In this document: positions 23,001 to 33,463 of the stretch, piece after piece | Numbering within the stretch: position 1 is the first letter of the stretch | How the letters are laid out: each line of letters starts with the position of its first letter | From: Pegoplata infirma | Taxonomy: Eukaryota > Arthropoda > Insecta > Diptera > Anthomyiidae | DNA: 64,000 nt | Assembly (NCBI GenBank): GCA_963921195.1 | Contig: OY992540.1 | Location: 16,189,136 to 16,253,135, forward strand | Direction: 5' to 3' | Notes under the pieces: generated by a model | Told to the model about the DNA's origin: nothing | Database searches by the model: none | Seen by the model: the letters and a program-made list of their open reading frames with translations, nothing else | Translations under genes and position numbers: made by a program

Positions 23001-25282
23001 TATAAAGAAAAAATGTATCAGAATCTCAGAATTTTTCTATATAGAAAAAATGTCTCAAAATCTAAGAATTTTTCTCTATAAGAAAAACGTCTCAGAATCT
23101 CAGAATTTTTATATATAAAAAATAAGTCTCAGAATCTGAGAATTTTTCTATATAGAAAAAATGTCTCAGAATCTGGGAATTTTTTTATGTAGAAAAAATG
23201 TCTCAGAATCTGAGAATTTTTTTATGTAGAAAAAATGTATCAGAATCTGAGAATTTTTCTATATATAAAAAATGTCAAAGAATCTGAGAGCTTTTCTATA
23301 TAGGAAAAATGTCTCAGAATCTGAGAATTTTTCGATATAGGAAAAATGTCTAACAATCTGAAAATTTTTTATATAGAAAAAATGTCTCAGAATCTGAGGA
23401 TTTTCTATACAGGAAAAATGTCTCAGAATCTAAGAATTTTTCTGTATAGAAAATATGTCTCAGAGTCTGAGAATTTTTCTATATAGAAAAAATGTCTAAG
23501 AATCTGAGAGCTTTTCGATATAGGAAAAATGTCTCAGAATCTGAAAATTTTTCTATATAGAAAAAATGTCTCAGAATCTGAGGATTTTTCTATACAGGAA
23601 AAATGTTTTAGAATCTGAGAATTTTTCTATAAAGGAAAAATATCTCAGAATCCGTAAATTTTCTTTATCTGATAACTTTTCTATATACGAAAAACATCTT
23701 ACATCTGAGACTTAAAAGGAAAAATGTCTCAGACTCTGAGAATTTTTCTATAAAGGAAAAATTTCTAAGAATCGCAGAATTTTTCTATTTCCGCGACATT
23801 TTTCCTATGAAAAATTCTCAGATTCTGAGAAATTTTTCTATATGGAAAAAATCTGAGAATTTTTTATATAACTCATAATGTCTCAGAATCTGTTTATTTA
23901 GGTAAAATGTCTCGGAATCTAAGATTTTTTCTATAAAGGAAAAATGTCTGCATCTAAGAATTTTTCTATAAAGAAAAAATGTCTCAGCATCTGTGAATTT
24001 TTCTATAAAGACAAGATGTGTCGGAATCTGAGAATTTCTCTATATAGAAAAAATGTCTCAGAATCTGAGAATTTTTCTATATAGAAAAAATGTCTCAGAA
24101 TCTGAGAATTTTTCTATAAAGAAAAAATGTGTCAGAATCTGAGAAATTTTCTATATAGAAAAAATGTCTAAGAATCTGATAATTTTTCTATATAGAAAAA
24201 ATATGGAAAAAATCTGAGAATTTTTTATATAACTCATAATGTCTCAGAATCTGTTTATTTAGGTAAAATGTCTCGGAATCTAAGATTTTTTCTATAAAGG
24301 AAAAATGTCTGCATCTAAGAATTTTTCTATAAAGAAAAAATGTCTCAGCATCTGTGAATTTTTCTATAAAGACAAGATGTGTCGGAATCTGAGAATTTTT
24401 CTATATAGAAAAAATGTCTCAGAATCTGAGAATTTTTCTATATAGAAAAAATGTCTCAGAGTCTGAGAATTTTTCTATAAAGAAAAAATGTGTCAGAATC
24501 TGAGAAATTTTCTATATAGAAAAAATGTCTCAGAATCTGAGAATTTTTCTATATATCTAAAAAATGTCTCAGAATCTGAGAATTTTTCTATATAGAAAAA
24601 ATGTCTCAGAATCTGAGAATTTTTCTATAAAGAAAAAATGTGTCAGAATCTGAGAAATTTCTATATAGAAAAAATGTCTCAGAATCTGAGGATTTTTCGA
24701 TACAGGAAAAATGTTTCAGAATCTACGAATTTTTTTATGTAGGGAAAATACCTCAAATTCTAATATCTTATATTAAGGGAAAATGTCCGGGAATATCATC
24801 GTTTTTCTGACTGTAAAAGAATCTAATAATCTGAGATATCTTCTATGGGGAAAAATCTTAAGTAAAATAAATTTAGTCACCTTAGCTTGCAATAAATCAA
24901 ATTCTTCTCTAATAATCTTTAGCAATCGTCGTGTCATATTAGCGGCAACAGTTTCCTGCGGTAAGGCCGATTGTAAAATGTGACCCTGATTGCGAATGAG
25001 TTTCATCAGATCTCTAAAATATTTAAAATATGCATAAACATACAAAATTAAAAAAAAAAAAAAAAAAACACACAACTTACTCTGCATTTTGCCATTTTGT
25101 ATTAACTATAAACTTTTTAAACAATTCCAATGTTTTTGTGGTTATATTAAATGAACCATCCACTTTCCTATTTAAAATGCAATAAAATATTAAAAATTCA
25201 ATATAAAAAGCAGATCCGTAACTTACTTTAATTTAATATCATGTATTAATTGTTGAACTTCTGGTAAAGGTTGTTCTTTCAT
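20002..25282 (-). CDS. eIF2Bbeta: Translation initiation factor eIF2B subunit beta, six exons, complete
   Basis: This encodes the beta subunit of eIF2B, the cytosolic guanine-nucleotide exchange factor that recycles eIF2-GDP to eIF2-GTP. Beta belongs to the alpha/beta/delta regulatory core that senses phosphorylated eIF2. I joined exons at 25282-25227, 25167-25081, 25013-24881, 22635-22312, 20536-20148 and 20074-20002. They give 1062 nt, or 353 residues plus TAA, against about 351 in the human protein. All junctions are GT/AG and keep frame. The start [19 protein letters not shown] has a good fly context (TCAACATG). The N-terminal helical half (about 1-130) holds [13 protein letters not shown]. 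The Rossmann-like C-terminal half holds [15 protein letters not shown] (about 192-206), [34 protein letters not shown] and the terminal HPDDYEM, all hallmarks of the family. No residue looks broken. Introns 1, 2 and 6 of the joined set are 59, 67 and 73 nt; the two between exons 3-4 and 4-5 are inflated by repeats. Identification is secure. Confidence 0.97.
20148..20536 (-). other. eIF2Bbeta: eIF2B beta exon 5
   Basis: The 389-nt exon encodes [19 protein letters not shown] through [15 protein letters not shown], the most diagnostic block of the family. The acceptor is AAATTTTAG. The donor is GTAAGTTAAT, with the final Thr codon split across the intron. Confidence 0.95.
21045..22140. mobile_element. 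Fold-back transposon in eIF2B beta intron 5
   Basis: Two inverted arms of about 375 bp face each other around a loop of about 345 bp (roughly 21421-21765). The ends read TGAGGCATTC and GAATGCCTCA after small substitutions, with TA on each outer side. Matching internal landmarks are TCAATTTATCAAAAATCCGG, AACGGGTTCTGA, TCGATAGCCCATACAAAAC and GCATTCCGTTTTAATGTG. The reading frames in the loop are poor and no transposase is recognisable. The loop itself starts another element-like sequence at about 21630 (TAGAGATGGGCGTGAATG). Insertion inflates the intron to about 1.8 kb without touching the splice sites. Confidence 0.85.
21630..21730. mobile_element. TAGAGATGGGC-type fragment in the fold-back loop
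   Basis: TAGAGATGGGCGTGAATG at 21630 resembles the end of the hAT-like element at 25678 (TAGAGATGGGCACGTGAG). It is followed by GTGA/TCAC-rich motifs including CAATCACGTGAGTC near 21717. The far end is unclear. Confidence 0.35.
22174..22262. repeat. Short outlier of the 37-bp minisatellite in intron 5
   Basis: Two or three degenerate units (TCTCAGAGTCTGATAA, then CTATATAGAAAAA, then TTTTAGAATCTGAAAA) sit just inside intron 5, close to exon 4. They are separated from the main array only by exon 4. Confidence 0.6.
22312..22635 (-). other. eIF2Bbeta: eIF2B beta exon 4
   Basis: The 324-nt exon is exactly 108 codons, phase 0 at both ends, and runs from [16 protein letters not shown] to [10 protein letters not shown]. 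It contains [20 protein letters not shown], the linker into the nucleotide-binding-like fold. The acceptor is CTGTTCCAG and the donor GTAAGTTTAA. Confidence 0.94.
22636..24880 (-). repeat. 37-bp minisatellite filling eIF2B beta intron 4
   Basis: From about 22720 to 24770 the intron is an uninterrupted array of a unit with the block TCTCAGAATCTGAGA followed by TTTTTCTATATAGAAAAA and ATG. The first block is a palindrome with one central mismatch and the second is a perfect palindrome, so the unit nearly equals its own reverse complement. Unit variants include CTATAAAGAAAA, CTATACAGGAAA and CTGCATCTAAG. A higher-order duplication of about 361 bp is visible, because the run with TATATAACTCATAATG near 23866 recurs near 24227 with the same succession of variants. 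The flanks nearest the exons are ordinary intron. Confidence 0.93.
24881..25013 (-). other. eIF2Bbeta: eIF2B beta exon 3
   Basis: The 133-nt exon encodes the [15 protein letters not shown] to FDLLQAK stretch. The reading frame selects the first of two adjacent AG acceptors, since the other would shift frame. The donor GTGACTAAAT is weaker than the others in the gene and opens the large minisatellite-filled intron. Confidence 0.92.
25081..25167 (-). other. eIF2Bbeta: eIF2B beta exon 2
   Basis: The 87-nt exon encodes [19 protein letters not shown] and then VNTKWQNAE, the conserved region before the Leu/Arg-rich helix. The acceptor is TTTAAATAG. The donor is GTAAGTTGTG, followed by a 67-nt intron with a long T run near its acceptor. 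Confidence 0.93.
25227..25282 (-). other. eIF2Bbeta: eIF2B beta exon 1 (coding part)
   Basis: The exon carries the ATG and 18 codons plus two bases (phase 2). The donor reads AAATTAAA then GTAAGTTACG. The next exon starts with the G that completes a Lys codon, so the splice is frame-consistent. Confidence 0.93.
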
Positions 25283-25374
25283 GTTGATTTCGTTTTTATT
25301 TGAGAATAATTAAAAAAAAAATATATTAAACAAAAATTGTCCACGCAATTTACTAGAAAGTTATGTTTATAAAT

Positions 25375-25384
25375 AACAGCTGTT
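25375..25384 (-). promoter_or_regulatory. AACAGCTGTT E-box in eIF2B beta promoter region
   Basis: AACAGCTGTT lies about 93 bp upstream of the ATG. This palindrome matches the E-box-type core promoter motif described for fly housekeeping genes. It is a motif match only; the transcription start cannot be read from sequence. Confidence 0.4.
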
Positions 25385-25677
25385 TTATAATTTGCGAGCA
25401 AAGAGGAACACAGAGATGTTAAAAATTTTCTTTCCAGTTCATTTCATTGGAATGTGAGATGGTACGTTAGCATTTTTGAATGGTACTGGAACTTAACCAA
25501 AAAAAGTACTTTGCTACTATTTTGAATACTCGGCGCGTTGCGTTTTACCTTAAAAAAATCAAATGTGTTTCACACAGGAATATGAGTGAACACACAAGAA
25601 ATAAATGCACACGATAAAATTTTCTTTGTCGTCCACAATTTTTACTCATATTTCAGCAGAATTACTAATACTCTCAC

Positions 25678-26180
25678 TAGAGATGGGCACGTGAGCAGAT
25701 TAGAGCGTGATTCAGGCGGGAGTGTGACTGACAAAGCACTCACGTGATTGTGAGTGCAAAAAAATTGAGTGAGTGAGTGTGCGTGAGTAAGATTTTTGCG
25801 TGAGTGAGATTGCGTGATTTATTTTCTATTCATATTTCCTTTCGTACCAAAAAAAGCAACAAAAAAATTGTAAAATTTGGCTAAACTTAAGATTTTATCC
25901 GAAAAAAGCAAGAAAAAATGTAAAATTTCGCTGAACTTAAAATTTTGCTGAAAATTTTTAAAGAATTTTGAAATTTTAGTTTTTGAAATTTTCTTTTTTA
26001 TAAATAAGAGTTTCGTGAGTGTGAGTGAAGCTTTCGAGAGTACACGTGAGTGCGAGTTGTATTAAATTTACTCACGTCATTGTGAGTGAGTGTGAGTAGA
26101 AAAAATATGCTCGTGAGTGACTGTGCGTGACTAAAAATTACTGTGAGAGTGAGTAAGTGTTAGTTAAAAATCACTCACTA
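25678..26180. mobile_element. hAT-like MITE with GTGAGTGAG motif cluster
   Basis: An 8-bp repeat ACTCTCAC flanks the element (25670-25677 and 26181-26188). The left end is TAGAGATGGGCACGTGAG and the right end TCACTCACTA. The interior repeats GTGAGTGAG, CACGTGA and GTGCGTGA many times in both directions. It lies about 400 bp upstream of the eIF2B beta ATG. The duplication resembles the interior motif, so the boundary is somewhat less certain than for the other hAT-like elements. Confidence 0.6.
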
Positions 26181-26369
26181 ACTCTCACCATTTTCGTATT
26201 AGAAATTGCGTTGTCACGCGAATTTACGTGTATTTTAGTACATGAGATCTTTGAAGCTTGGAAGGTCTAAGATATCCTTTGAGAAAAATATTATCTTCTG
26301 CCTAAAGCTTAAATTTTTGTATCATTTTTCCGATTAAAAATCTAAAATTTTTTTATAAATTAGATTTTG

Positions 26370-27059
26370 TGTAACCCCTCAGCTCCACCTTCCATAATTA
26401 TGTAAACATACAGCAACAAACACAAACAAAACAATAGCGGTTTTCACAGTGACGATTAAATTTGCCTTTTTTAGTTGGGTATTTGGCAAATTTGCCATTT
26501 TACTAAACGTCAAGTATTTGCCACCATTTTTTCTTTACATATCGTGAGCGCACTTTTCGTTAATAATTTGCACAAAATAACTTTAATTAATTTTTTACAT
26601 TCACAATTTTAAAATAAACACAATAAATGTGTGTGTTTCTTTTTGAAAAATGTTTTTGTCGCCGCGTTCGAAATTTCAGCATAAACAATCACAGCTGTTG
26701 TCATTTTTATGTTTTTTTTTTTATTTGCACACTGGCATTTTGTTTTTATACAAGGTTTGAGTTGGGTATTTTAAGAAAAATATGCCACATTCAAATTGGC
26801 ATTTTGTTGACGTTTGGTTGTTTTTGTTTTGTTTGTTGCTTTAGCGTCCAACCTGAATCAAATTACGTCGCGTAAGGCGTAACGCCCAATAATTTTTCGT
26901 TTCTAATATTTAAATGTGAGTTATCTAAATCAAACGGACGTAAAAGTTTAAAATTTGATGTGTTTGTTTTTGTTTTTTTTTACGTCTTGCGCTACGCATT
27001 TGATTCTGGTTCGACCCTTATGTATACGTAATTATGGAAGGTGGAGCTGGGGGGTTACA
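26370..27059. mobile_element. 690-bp element with 41-bp inverted ends
   Basis: TGTAACCCCTCAGCTCCACC continues into TTCCATAATTATGTA. Its inverted counterpart at 27019-27059 differs at only a few bases. The interior has GGGTATTTGGCAAATTTGCC-like words. No target duplication was identified and no coding frame is convincing. Confidence 0.75.
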
Positions 27060-27330
27060 TAAAAAAGTGTTTGGTACCAGTAAGGTACTAAACTGGTCGT
27101 GCAACATTTTGGTATTTTGGAGGGAGAACGTATTATATGTTTATCCCTGACTGGAAAGTTTATTTTCAAAAGAGAGGGTTTTTAAATCTCTTTCGAATTT
27201 TTTCGAATTTATATTCTAGTGATGCCAACTTGACGACTTTTTTACAACACAAAGTTTTTTTAATTTATCTTCAATAAATAATTTGGAACAAGTTGAAGCC
27301 CCCTTCTGTGGAAAATATTAAATTTTACGG

Positions 27331-27585
27331 GCCTATTCACAGTTATGACTGGTTATGATTAATTTTATTATTTTCAAACTTCATATTCCCAGTGTTTGTT
27401 GTAAACACAATCATAAAAAGTCTCAAAATTTAAAATTGTTTGTCAATTTTGAGACGATGTGGGTAGCAGGTCTTTATTTTTTTTTAAATTTTCAAACAAA
27501 ATTTGAATTTTTTTAATGATTGTTTACAACAACCACATGAAAAAAATTGAGTTATGATTGAGTTATGACTTTTTCGTGAATAGGC
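27331..27585. mobile_element. 255-bp GCCTATTCAC MITE
   Basis: GCCTATTCACAGTTATGACT faces AGTTATGACTTTTTCGTGAA then TAGGC. Inner arms share AAATTTTGAGAC-type words. TTA lies just left and TAA just right, so the target duplication is unclear. Confidence 0.6.
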
Positions 27586-27641
27586 GCTAAGTCATATGGA
27601 GAAAAATGAGCGGGTAATCCAAAATAAAGGACACTCTAATA

Positions 27642-30600
27642 CAGAGCTTCTTACTAACTTTTGCTTCGCGACACCTTTTCCATATTTAAAATTTCTCGCA
27701 ACCCCCCCACATTAAAAAAATGAGAAAATTTAAATCGGTCAAGAAGCGAATTTTTTTTTTTACTATTAAATCGTGTACAGGTGCAAAATTGAGTAATTTT
27801 TTACTCAATAGTATTAAAAATTTACTCAATTTTTTTTTCTGTGTAGTTTTTGAGATCTTCAATTATTGTAGAAAACACACAGAAAGGAAAATTAAAGGAA
27901 GTAGGCTTTTTTACTGCCAATAGACCGATTTTACTGAATATCGAGCGAAATTTTTATATGAGAAATAATTGTATGTCTTAAGGCGTGACTAGACGAGAGA
28001 GAATTCCCCTAGATTTAAAGTAAAAAACAACTCTGTGGCAACTTTTAAAATTTAAATGTCAAATAAAATTTTATTATATATTTTTTATTTACTTAAATTC
28101 TGTTTCCAATCTACAAATTATTGACTAAATGTGCGAAAACAAATTAAAATATGATGAAAATGGTTAGCAAAAACATGTGTTAAAGAAATGAGATTTGACA
28201 CAACAATTTTTAAAGTCAAAAGTATATTACCACAGAGTTGTGTTTTACTTTAAATCTAGAGGTTTTCTTTCCCGTCTAAACGCGCCTTTAAAATATTCCA
28301 ATTATGATCAGATTTGATAAAGTTACCAAAGTACACGTTTAACAAACACGATCAACATTTTTGTCAAATATTTCCTTTTCATGAGTTTTGAGATATTTTT
28401 ACGAACAACGGAAGGGTGTAGAACTGGTGTAGAAAAGTAGAACTGGTCCAATTTCTTTAAAATTTGGAATGATTCATTGTAAATACTTTTACCTGCTAAA
28501 TTTCGAAAGCATAATTGTTATAATACGGTTTTAAGAGTAGTTTTTGCCAAATTTAAAGGAGACGTTTGTAAGTGGGCTATATCGAAACATGGACCGATTT
28601 TTTTCAAGACAGTTTTTTTAACATTTTAGCTGTTTTCAAAGTTCCCAATTAAGCAAGGATGCTGGTAGCAAGTAGTCCTGGCGATCATATCCTGAAGTAG
28701 TCAGATTTAAAAATTGTGCTTTTTAAAAATTTTAGATCATTTTGAAGCCATAAAGAGCTATGAAGCTTAAAATGGCGCATATCTTAAAGTTGTCGGATTT
28801 AAATTGTTGGACTTTGAATGGAAAAATAATATGTATTAAGGTAAAATTGTGTTTTTGGGCATGCATATAGAACGTAGTATAAGACTTATATGGACCTGGA
28901 TTTTTTGGAGTAAGGGTGGAAAGACGAAAGGAAAAAGGGGACAAATTTAATTCTATCTTTTCCAAAGTTTTTTCAAGCCGACTCACAGTGATTCGTTTCA
29001 TTGGCAAAAATCAAAAAAAAAAGTATGTCTTCAATCTTGATGATTTTTTGTATTTTTATAGTTTAATAGTAAACTAAAAAAAATATGTGCTTTTCTGATT
29101 TTTAAGAAGTCATATGTTGCCATAAGAGGGCGCTAAAGTATGGAAATTTAACGCTTTTGTGTGTAAACAAAAAAATTGAATTTTATAGGTTTACTAAAAT
29201 AATTATGAAAAATCGAATTTTAAAGAAATCAACGAACTTTTTTTTGCAAAAGTTACTTAAATATATTTGCTAAAAGTTGTATTTGCAATTTTTTAGAATT
29301 AATCTTAAAATACATTTTTGTATTGCTCTGAAATCTATATTTTTTCTACCGAATCGCCAAAAATTGACAAATTTTGATGGAATGCATAAAAAAAGTTCGT
29401 GAGTCAAAAAATTATTTTTTTCGCTTTTTCGATAGCTCGGACTATGGTTTATAAGGCAAAACAATAAAAATAACTAAGTTTTGGTCTGAAGTTGGAAAAA
29501 AGCTAGGTTTTTTTTGTGTCTTTATTTAATTTTTTTCAAAAGCTTTATTATTAATGGAAAAAATATTAGAAAAAAAATCCAATATTAAGTATTTTTTCTT
29601 TACACATTGATATATTATATAGTATTTTGTAAAAATATAATAAAAAAATCAGAAAAAAATTATGCAATACGTGGGCCGTTTTGCTTTAAAAGTTATCTAT
29701 GACTTTTACTAAAATCCCCAAAATCACCAAATTTTAAATGGCCTTCATAAAAAAAGTTCGTGAATAAAATTTTTTTGTTTTTTATTTTTTTTGTAGCTTT
29801 AAATATGTTTTATAAGATCAAAAAATAAAAATAACTAAGTTTTTTTTTAAGTTGAAAAAATTTTTTTTTTTAAAAAATCTAAAATTGGATTATTTTTTTT
29901 TTTATTTATTTTATGTACTGTAAATAAATTTAAAAAATACATCAACATTTTCGTGTTTTTTTATATAAAGGGCTTTATTGTATTGTATACCATAAATTTA
30001 TAGTAAATAATTCGATAAAATAAGTATACAGTGGGCCATTTTGCTTTAAAACCAGTATTTGAGTTTCGTTGGTATCCCAAATCAAAACCAATTTTTTTTT
30101 TGAGATACATAAAAAAAGTTCGTACTTAAAAATTATTTTTTATTGATTTTTTTAACATCCTGGACTGTTTTCTATACGATCAAATAATAAAAATAACTAA
30201 GTTTTTGAAAAAAACGAAAAAAAAAATTTCAAGTATCCAAAAAATTTTTTTTTTTAGTTTTTTGTTATTAACGGGGTATATACTTAGAAATAAAGCAAGT
30301 ATTAAACGACTTTACTTAAAACTTATCTTGAATAAATTTATTTTCGTAATGCAACTGGAAATAAGTGTTGCGAATGTTTTGTTTTTGCAGTTATTATCTA
30401 TTTCTATATTTTTGACTATATTTAAAAAAAGGATATATTAACAGCTTTTTTGTTACCGCAAGCAAATTTGGCACACTTATTAACGCTATTTAATCTGATC
30501 TATATTAAAAATTTGATAGCAATTGAAAGATTTTTAAAATAGTTACAGCGATTTCAAGAAAAAGGATATATGGCAGCCACGCGAGTCCTTGCTCAGATTA

Positions 30601-31519
30601 AAATACAAATGTTGTACGTCGATAGTTATCTAAATTTCTAAGACAATATCTGAGTTAAGTAATTTTATATCAAGTTTTGTGGCTAAAACTCCACTTTTAA
30701 ATTTCAGGATATACGACAGGTACAAATGTCCTTCGACCGATTTGCTCAAAATTTTTATTTTTTTTTCTATTAATTAATTTTGTGCTTGCGTACCAAATTT
30801 GGAAAATCGTTGACAACTCTTTCTATTTTTTTTTTGTGATTAAACTATATTAACACTTTATTGCAGTTTTTAAAAAGGATATATAAATAACTTTTGTTTT
30901 ACAAAACCGATTTCAGCGAAATTTGGCACACACATTGACATCGCTTATTCAAATTTTTACAAAAAATTTCAGGGGTATCGAGTAATTTTTGAGCGATTAA
31001 CAATATTTTTAAGAAAAAGGATATATGGCAGCCACACGAGTCCTTGCTTCAATTTAGAAAAAAATTTACACAAAAAAGACTATATCAAAATTGGTAACAT
31101 TGACAAAGTTTGGGAATTTTGTGACCATTTTTGTAGTTTTAATCACATATTTAAATTTCAGGATATATGGGGGGTAGGCGTGTCCTTGCTCCGATTTTTC
31201 CAAAAACTCGTTTTTTTCTTGATTAGATAATTTAATGCTTGTGTACCAAATTTCAGAAATCTGCGACCAATATTCTATTTTTGCCCACTCGATATATGGG
31301 AACGAATCACTGTGCGACTGATAAGCTGAAAAGTTAAAAAAGCATAAATTGGCAGATCCTAACGTAGCCATATATATTTTTATATTTTGATAATTTGCAA
31401 TTAAAATAGAAATTGAAATTTAAAAATTTTAGCATAATGTTTACTGAACTTTTCGCGACCCCCTAGAAATGCTTCCATGACCCCCTAGGGGGTGGCGACC
31501 CACCGTTTGAGAACCATTG
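27642..31519. mobile_element. 3.9-kb hAT-like element with internal tandem repeats
   Basis: CTCTAATA is repeated exactly at 27634-27641 and 31520-31527, the 8-bp duplication of hAT elements. The ends are CAGAGCTTCTTACTAACTTT with TTCGCGACACC and, inverted, CAATGGTTCTCAAACGG with GGGTCGCGAAAAG, which matches the widespread hAT end type that holds TCGCGACCCCC. The interior has about three degenerate units of roughly 363 bp at 29340-30210 (ATAAAAAAAGTTCGTGA and AAAAATAACTAAGTTTT). It also has repeated GGATATATGGCAGCCAC blocks at 30557, 31019 and relatives. No transposase frame survives. Confidence 0.85.
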
Positions 31520-31527
31520 CTCTAATA

Positions 31528-31900
31528 TATACCCACTATCACTAGAGTGGTGGGTTTAAAAAGCTACGGGTAAAAAGCACCACAAAATACCCTACATGCG
31601 TCAAAATGGCAACACCGTTAATGGGATTTAAAAAATAAGATGGCAACATTGCTGTCTTGTTTGTTCTTGTTCTCTTTGTCTGACATTTGCAAAATCCAGA
31701 AAAAAAAAGCCAAGACACAATCGAGTCGACAAGCCACAAATCGTTTTTATAGCCTTACAACCCCAAAAGTTATTAAATTTTCTTAATTTTTTTTGCCCAA
31801 ATAACTGCTTTTATCTGCAGATAAAACGCAACAAAAAATAACGGAAATATAAGTTAGAATTTGGGATAAAATTAAAAAAAAAAAATTGACGTTTGTGATT
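31528..31900. other. Spacer before the possible gene start
   Basis: The stretch is unassigned. CACTATCACTAGAGTGGTGG near 31530 is a short palindrome. No TATA-initiator pair stands out. Confidence 0.3.
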
Positions 31901-32671
31901 GTAAGCTGTCAAAATAGTTTTATAGTTGTTGATTGTCGACCCAATTGTGACAAAGCTTTTAAACTGCGTTTTGTGTTTTGAGAATACAATTTTGCAATAA
32001 ATTCTCATTACAATTTTCATTCTCAAAATACATTTCTAACGGTAACGACGGTATATTTTTGGGATTCACGTTGTGCATAATTTTTTTTTTGGTGTTTGAA
32101 AAAAAAAACTTGAAAATTCTTAAGAAAAATGTTAATAAAACATTAAAACAAAATCTTTTGGGATAAAAGCAAAGTTTAAATTGAATTATATTGAAATAAC
32201 TAAAAGTTGAGCAAAAAACTTAATTGAAAAAGTAAAGATTTTCCTGAAAAAGTTCATATAATAAGCTAGCTAAAAAAAATCTTGCACCCTTTTTTTGTTG
32301 TTGGTTTTTTGTGTAACACATAACACACCAGAAACACAGAATTTTTAGTGGTGTTTGCAGTGACTGTGTTGGTTGGATCTGTACTGTTTTTTTGCTGTAA
32401 CGTTCTATATACAAGTTCTTGATTCTGTTTTAATACCTATTGTGACGTATTCGAGGAAGTATTAAAATCAAGAAGAATAAAAAAAATTGTGAATGAATTA
32501 AAAACCAAAAATATAAACGAATAACATTGTTAATATTCTTTTAACAAATTTGTAAACTCTTGTCTTAATAACTAATTAAATTAAAGCCGTTTTGTGAATA
32601 CTTTTGTGTTTTTGTGTGTGTGTGGTTTTCAACTAAAAACAAAAGAAAACTAATTTAAAATTAAACGAAAG
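31901..32671 (+). other. Possible untranslated first exon
   Basis: From about 31900 the sequence loses repeat character. It ends at CGAAAG followed by GTAGGCATAA, a plausible donor. The last 200 nt (AACTAAAAACAAAAGAAAAC) have the A-rich look of fly 5' leaders. The left limit is a guess. If it joins the ATG exon at 39529, the first intron would be about 6.9 kb. This is inference from composition and splice-like signals only. Confidence 0.25.
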
Positions 32672-33455
32672 GTAGGCATAATTTTAAACTTTGGTTTTGT
32701 TTTTCTTTCCTCTCCTCAAACTGAAATATAAATGTATATTATACAAAAAGCAAAAATTTTTTTAAAAATTGTACAAAATTAAAGTTTTTGCGAAATGGAA
32801 AAATCCCCATTTTTGATTAATTAAATCTCCATTTTTTTTGTGTAACTTTTTTTATACAATTTGTAAAATTCTACTCCGGCCTTTTTTTTGTTATTTTTTT
32901 ATGCGTTTTCAATTCTTCTTCTACTCTTTTTTTTTTTTTAAATAAATTTATTATAAAAAGTGCATGCAGCAGCCTCTCATCTTTTTATGTTTTTTTCTCT
33001 TGTGTTTTTTTCCCCGGTTGCCATTTTATTGATTTTTTCTACATTTTCTCATATTCTCCTCCCCATTTTTGTATTTTCTTTCGTTTATTTTGTTATCACA
33101 TTGCGTTTTTTTTTGGTTTTTAGAGATGCCACTGCGGTGGTGTGAAATTTGTTTTTGTATTATTTTTTCTTCTCATTGTTGGCCCTAAAGAAGGGTGTTT
33201 TTCCTAATTGTAGTTTTAATGGGGAGAACTTGTTTTATTAAAATAAAATCTAATTAGAATCATTTTCCATTCAAATTTAACTTTGTTTTGTTTTTGGAAT
33301 CATTTTAATTTTTTTTTAATTGACCACAATACCACACGAGTTCAGGAAAACTCCGAAATGTAAACATGCATTTTTTTTAAAGTCCAGTCCAAATAAATTA
33401 ATATTTAGCACGAGTTGGTTGAAATTTTGGGGTAAAGTTATTACTCTTTGGGTAA
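32672..33455. other. T-rich stretch after the possible donor
   Basis: It is pyrimidine-rich with several TTTTCT runs. TTTTTGGTTTTTAG at 33109-33122 looks like an acceptor, but no exon-like sequence follows. Confidence 0.3.
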
Positions 33456-33463
33456 AGTCTAGT

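Noticed and set aside
22720..24770. Possible CRISPR array
   Set aside because: There are no unique spacers between repeats, the units are contiguous, and the host sequence is eukaryotic.
26627..26875. 82-codon cysteine- and phenylalanine-rich frame
   Set aside because: It lies wholly inside a 690-bp inverted-repeat element and follows its T-richness, with no domain visible.
32960..33145. 61-codon hydrophobic frame, MHAAASHLFMFF-type
   Set aside because: The hydrophobicity comes from T-rich sequence and the frame has no homology I recognise; more likely intron.
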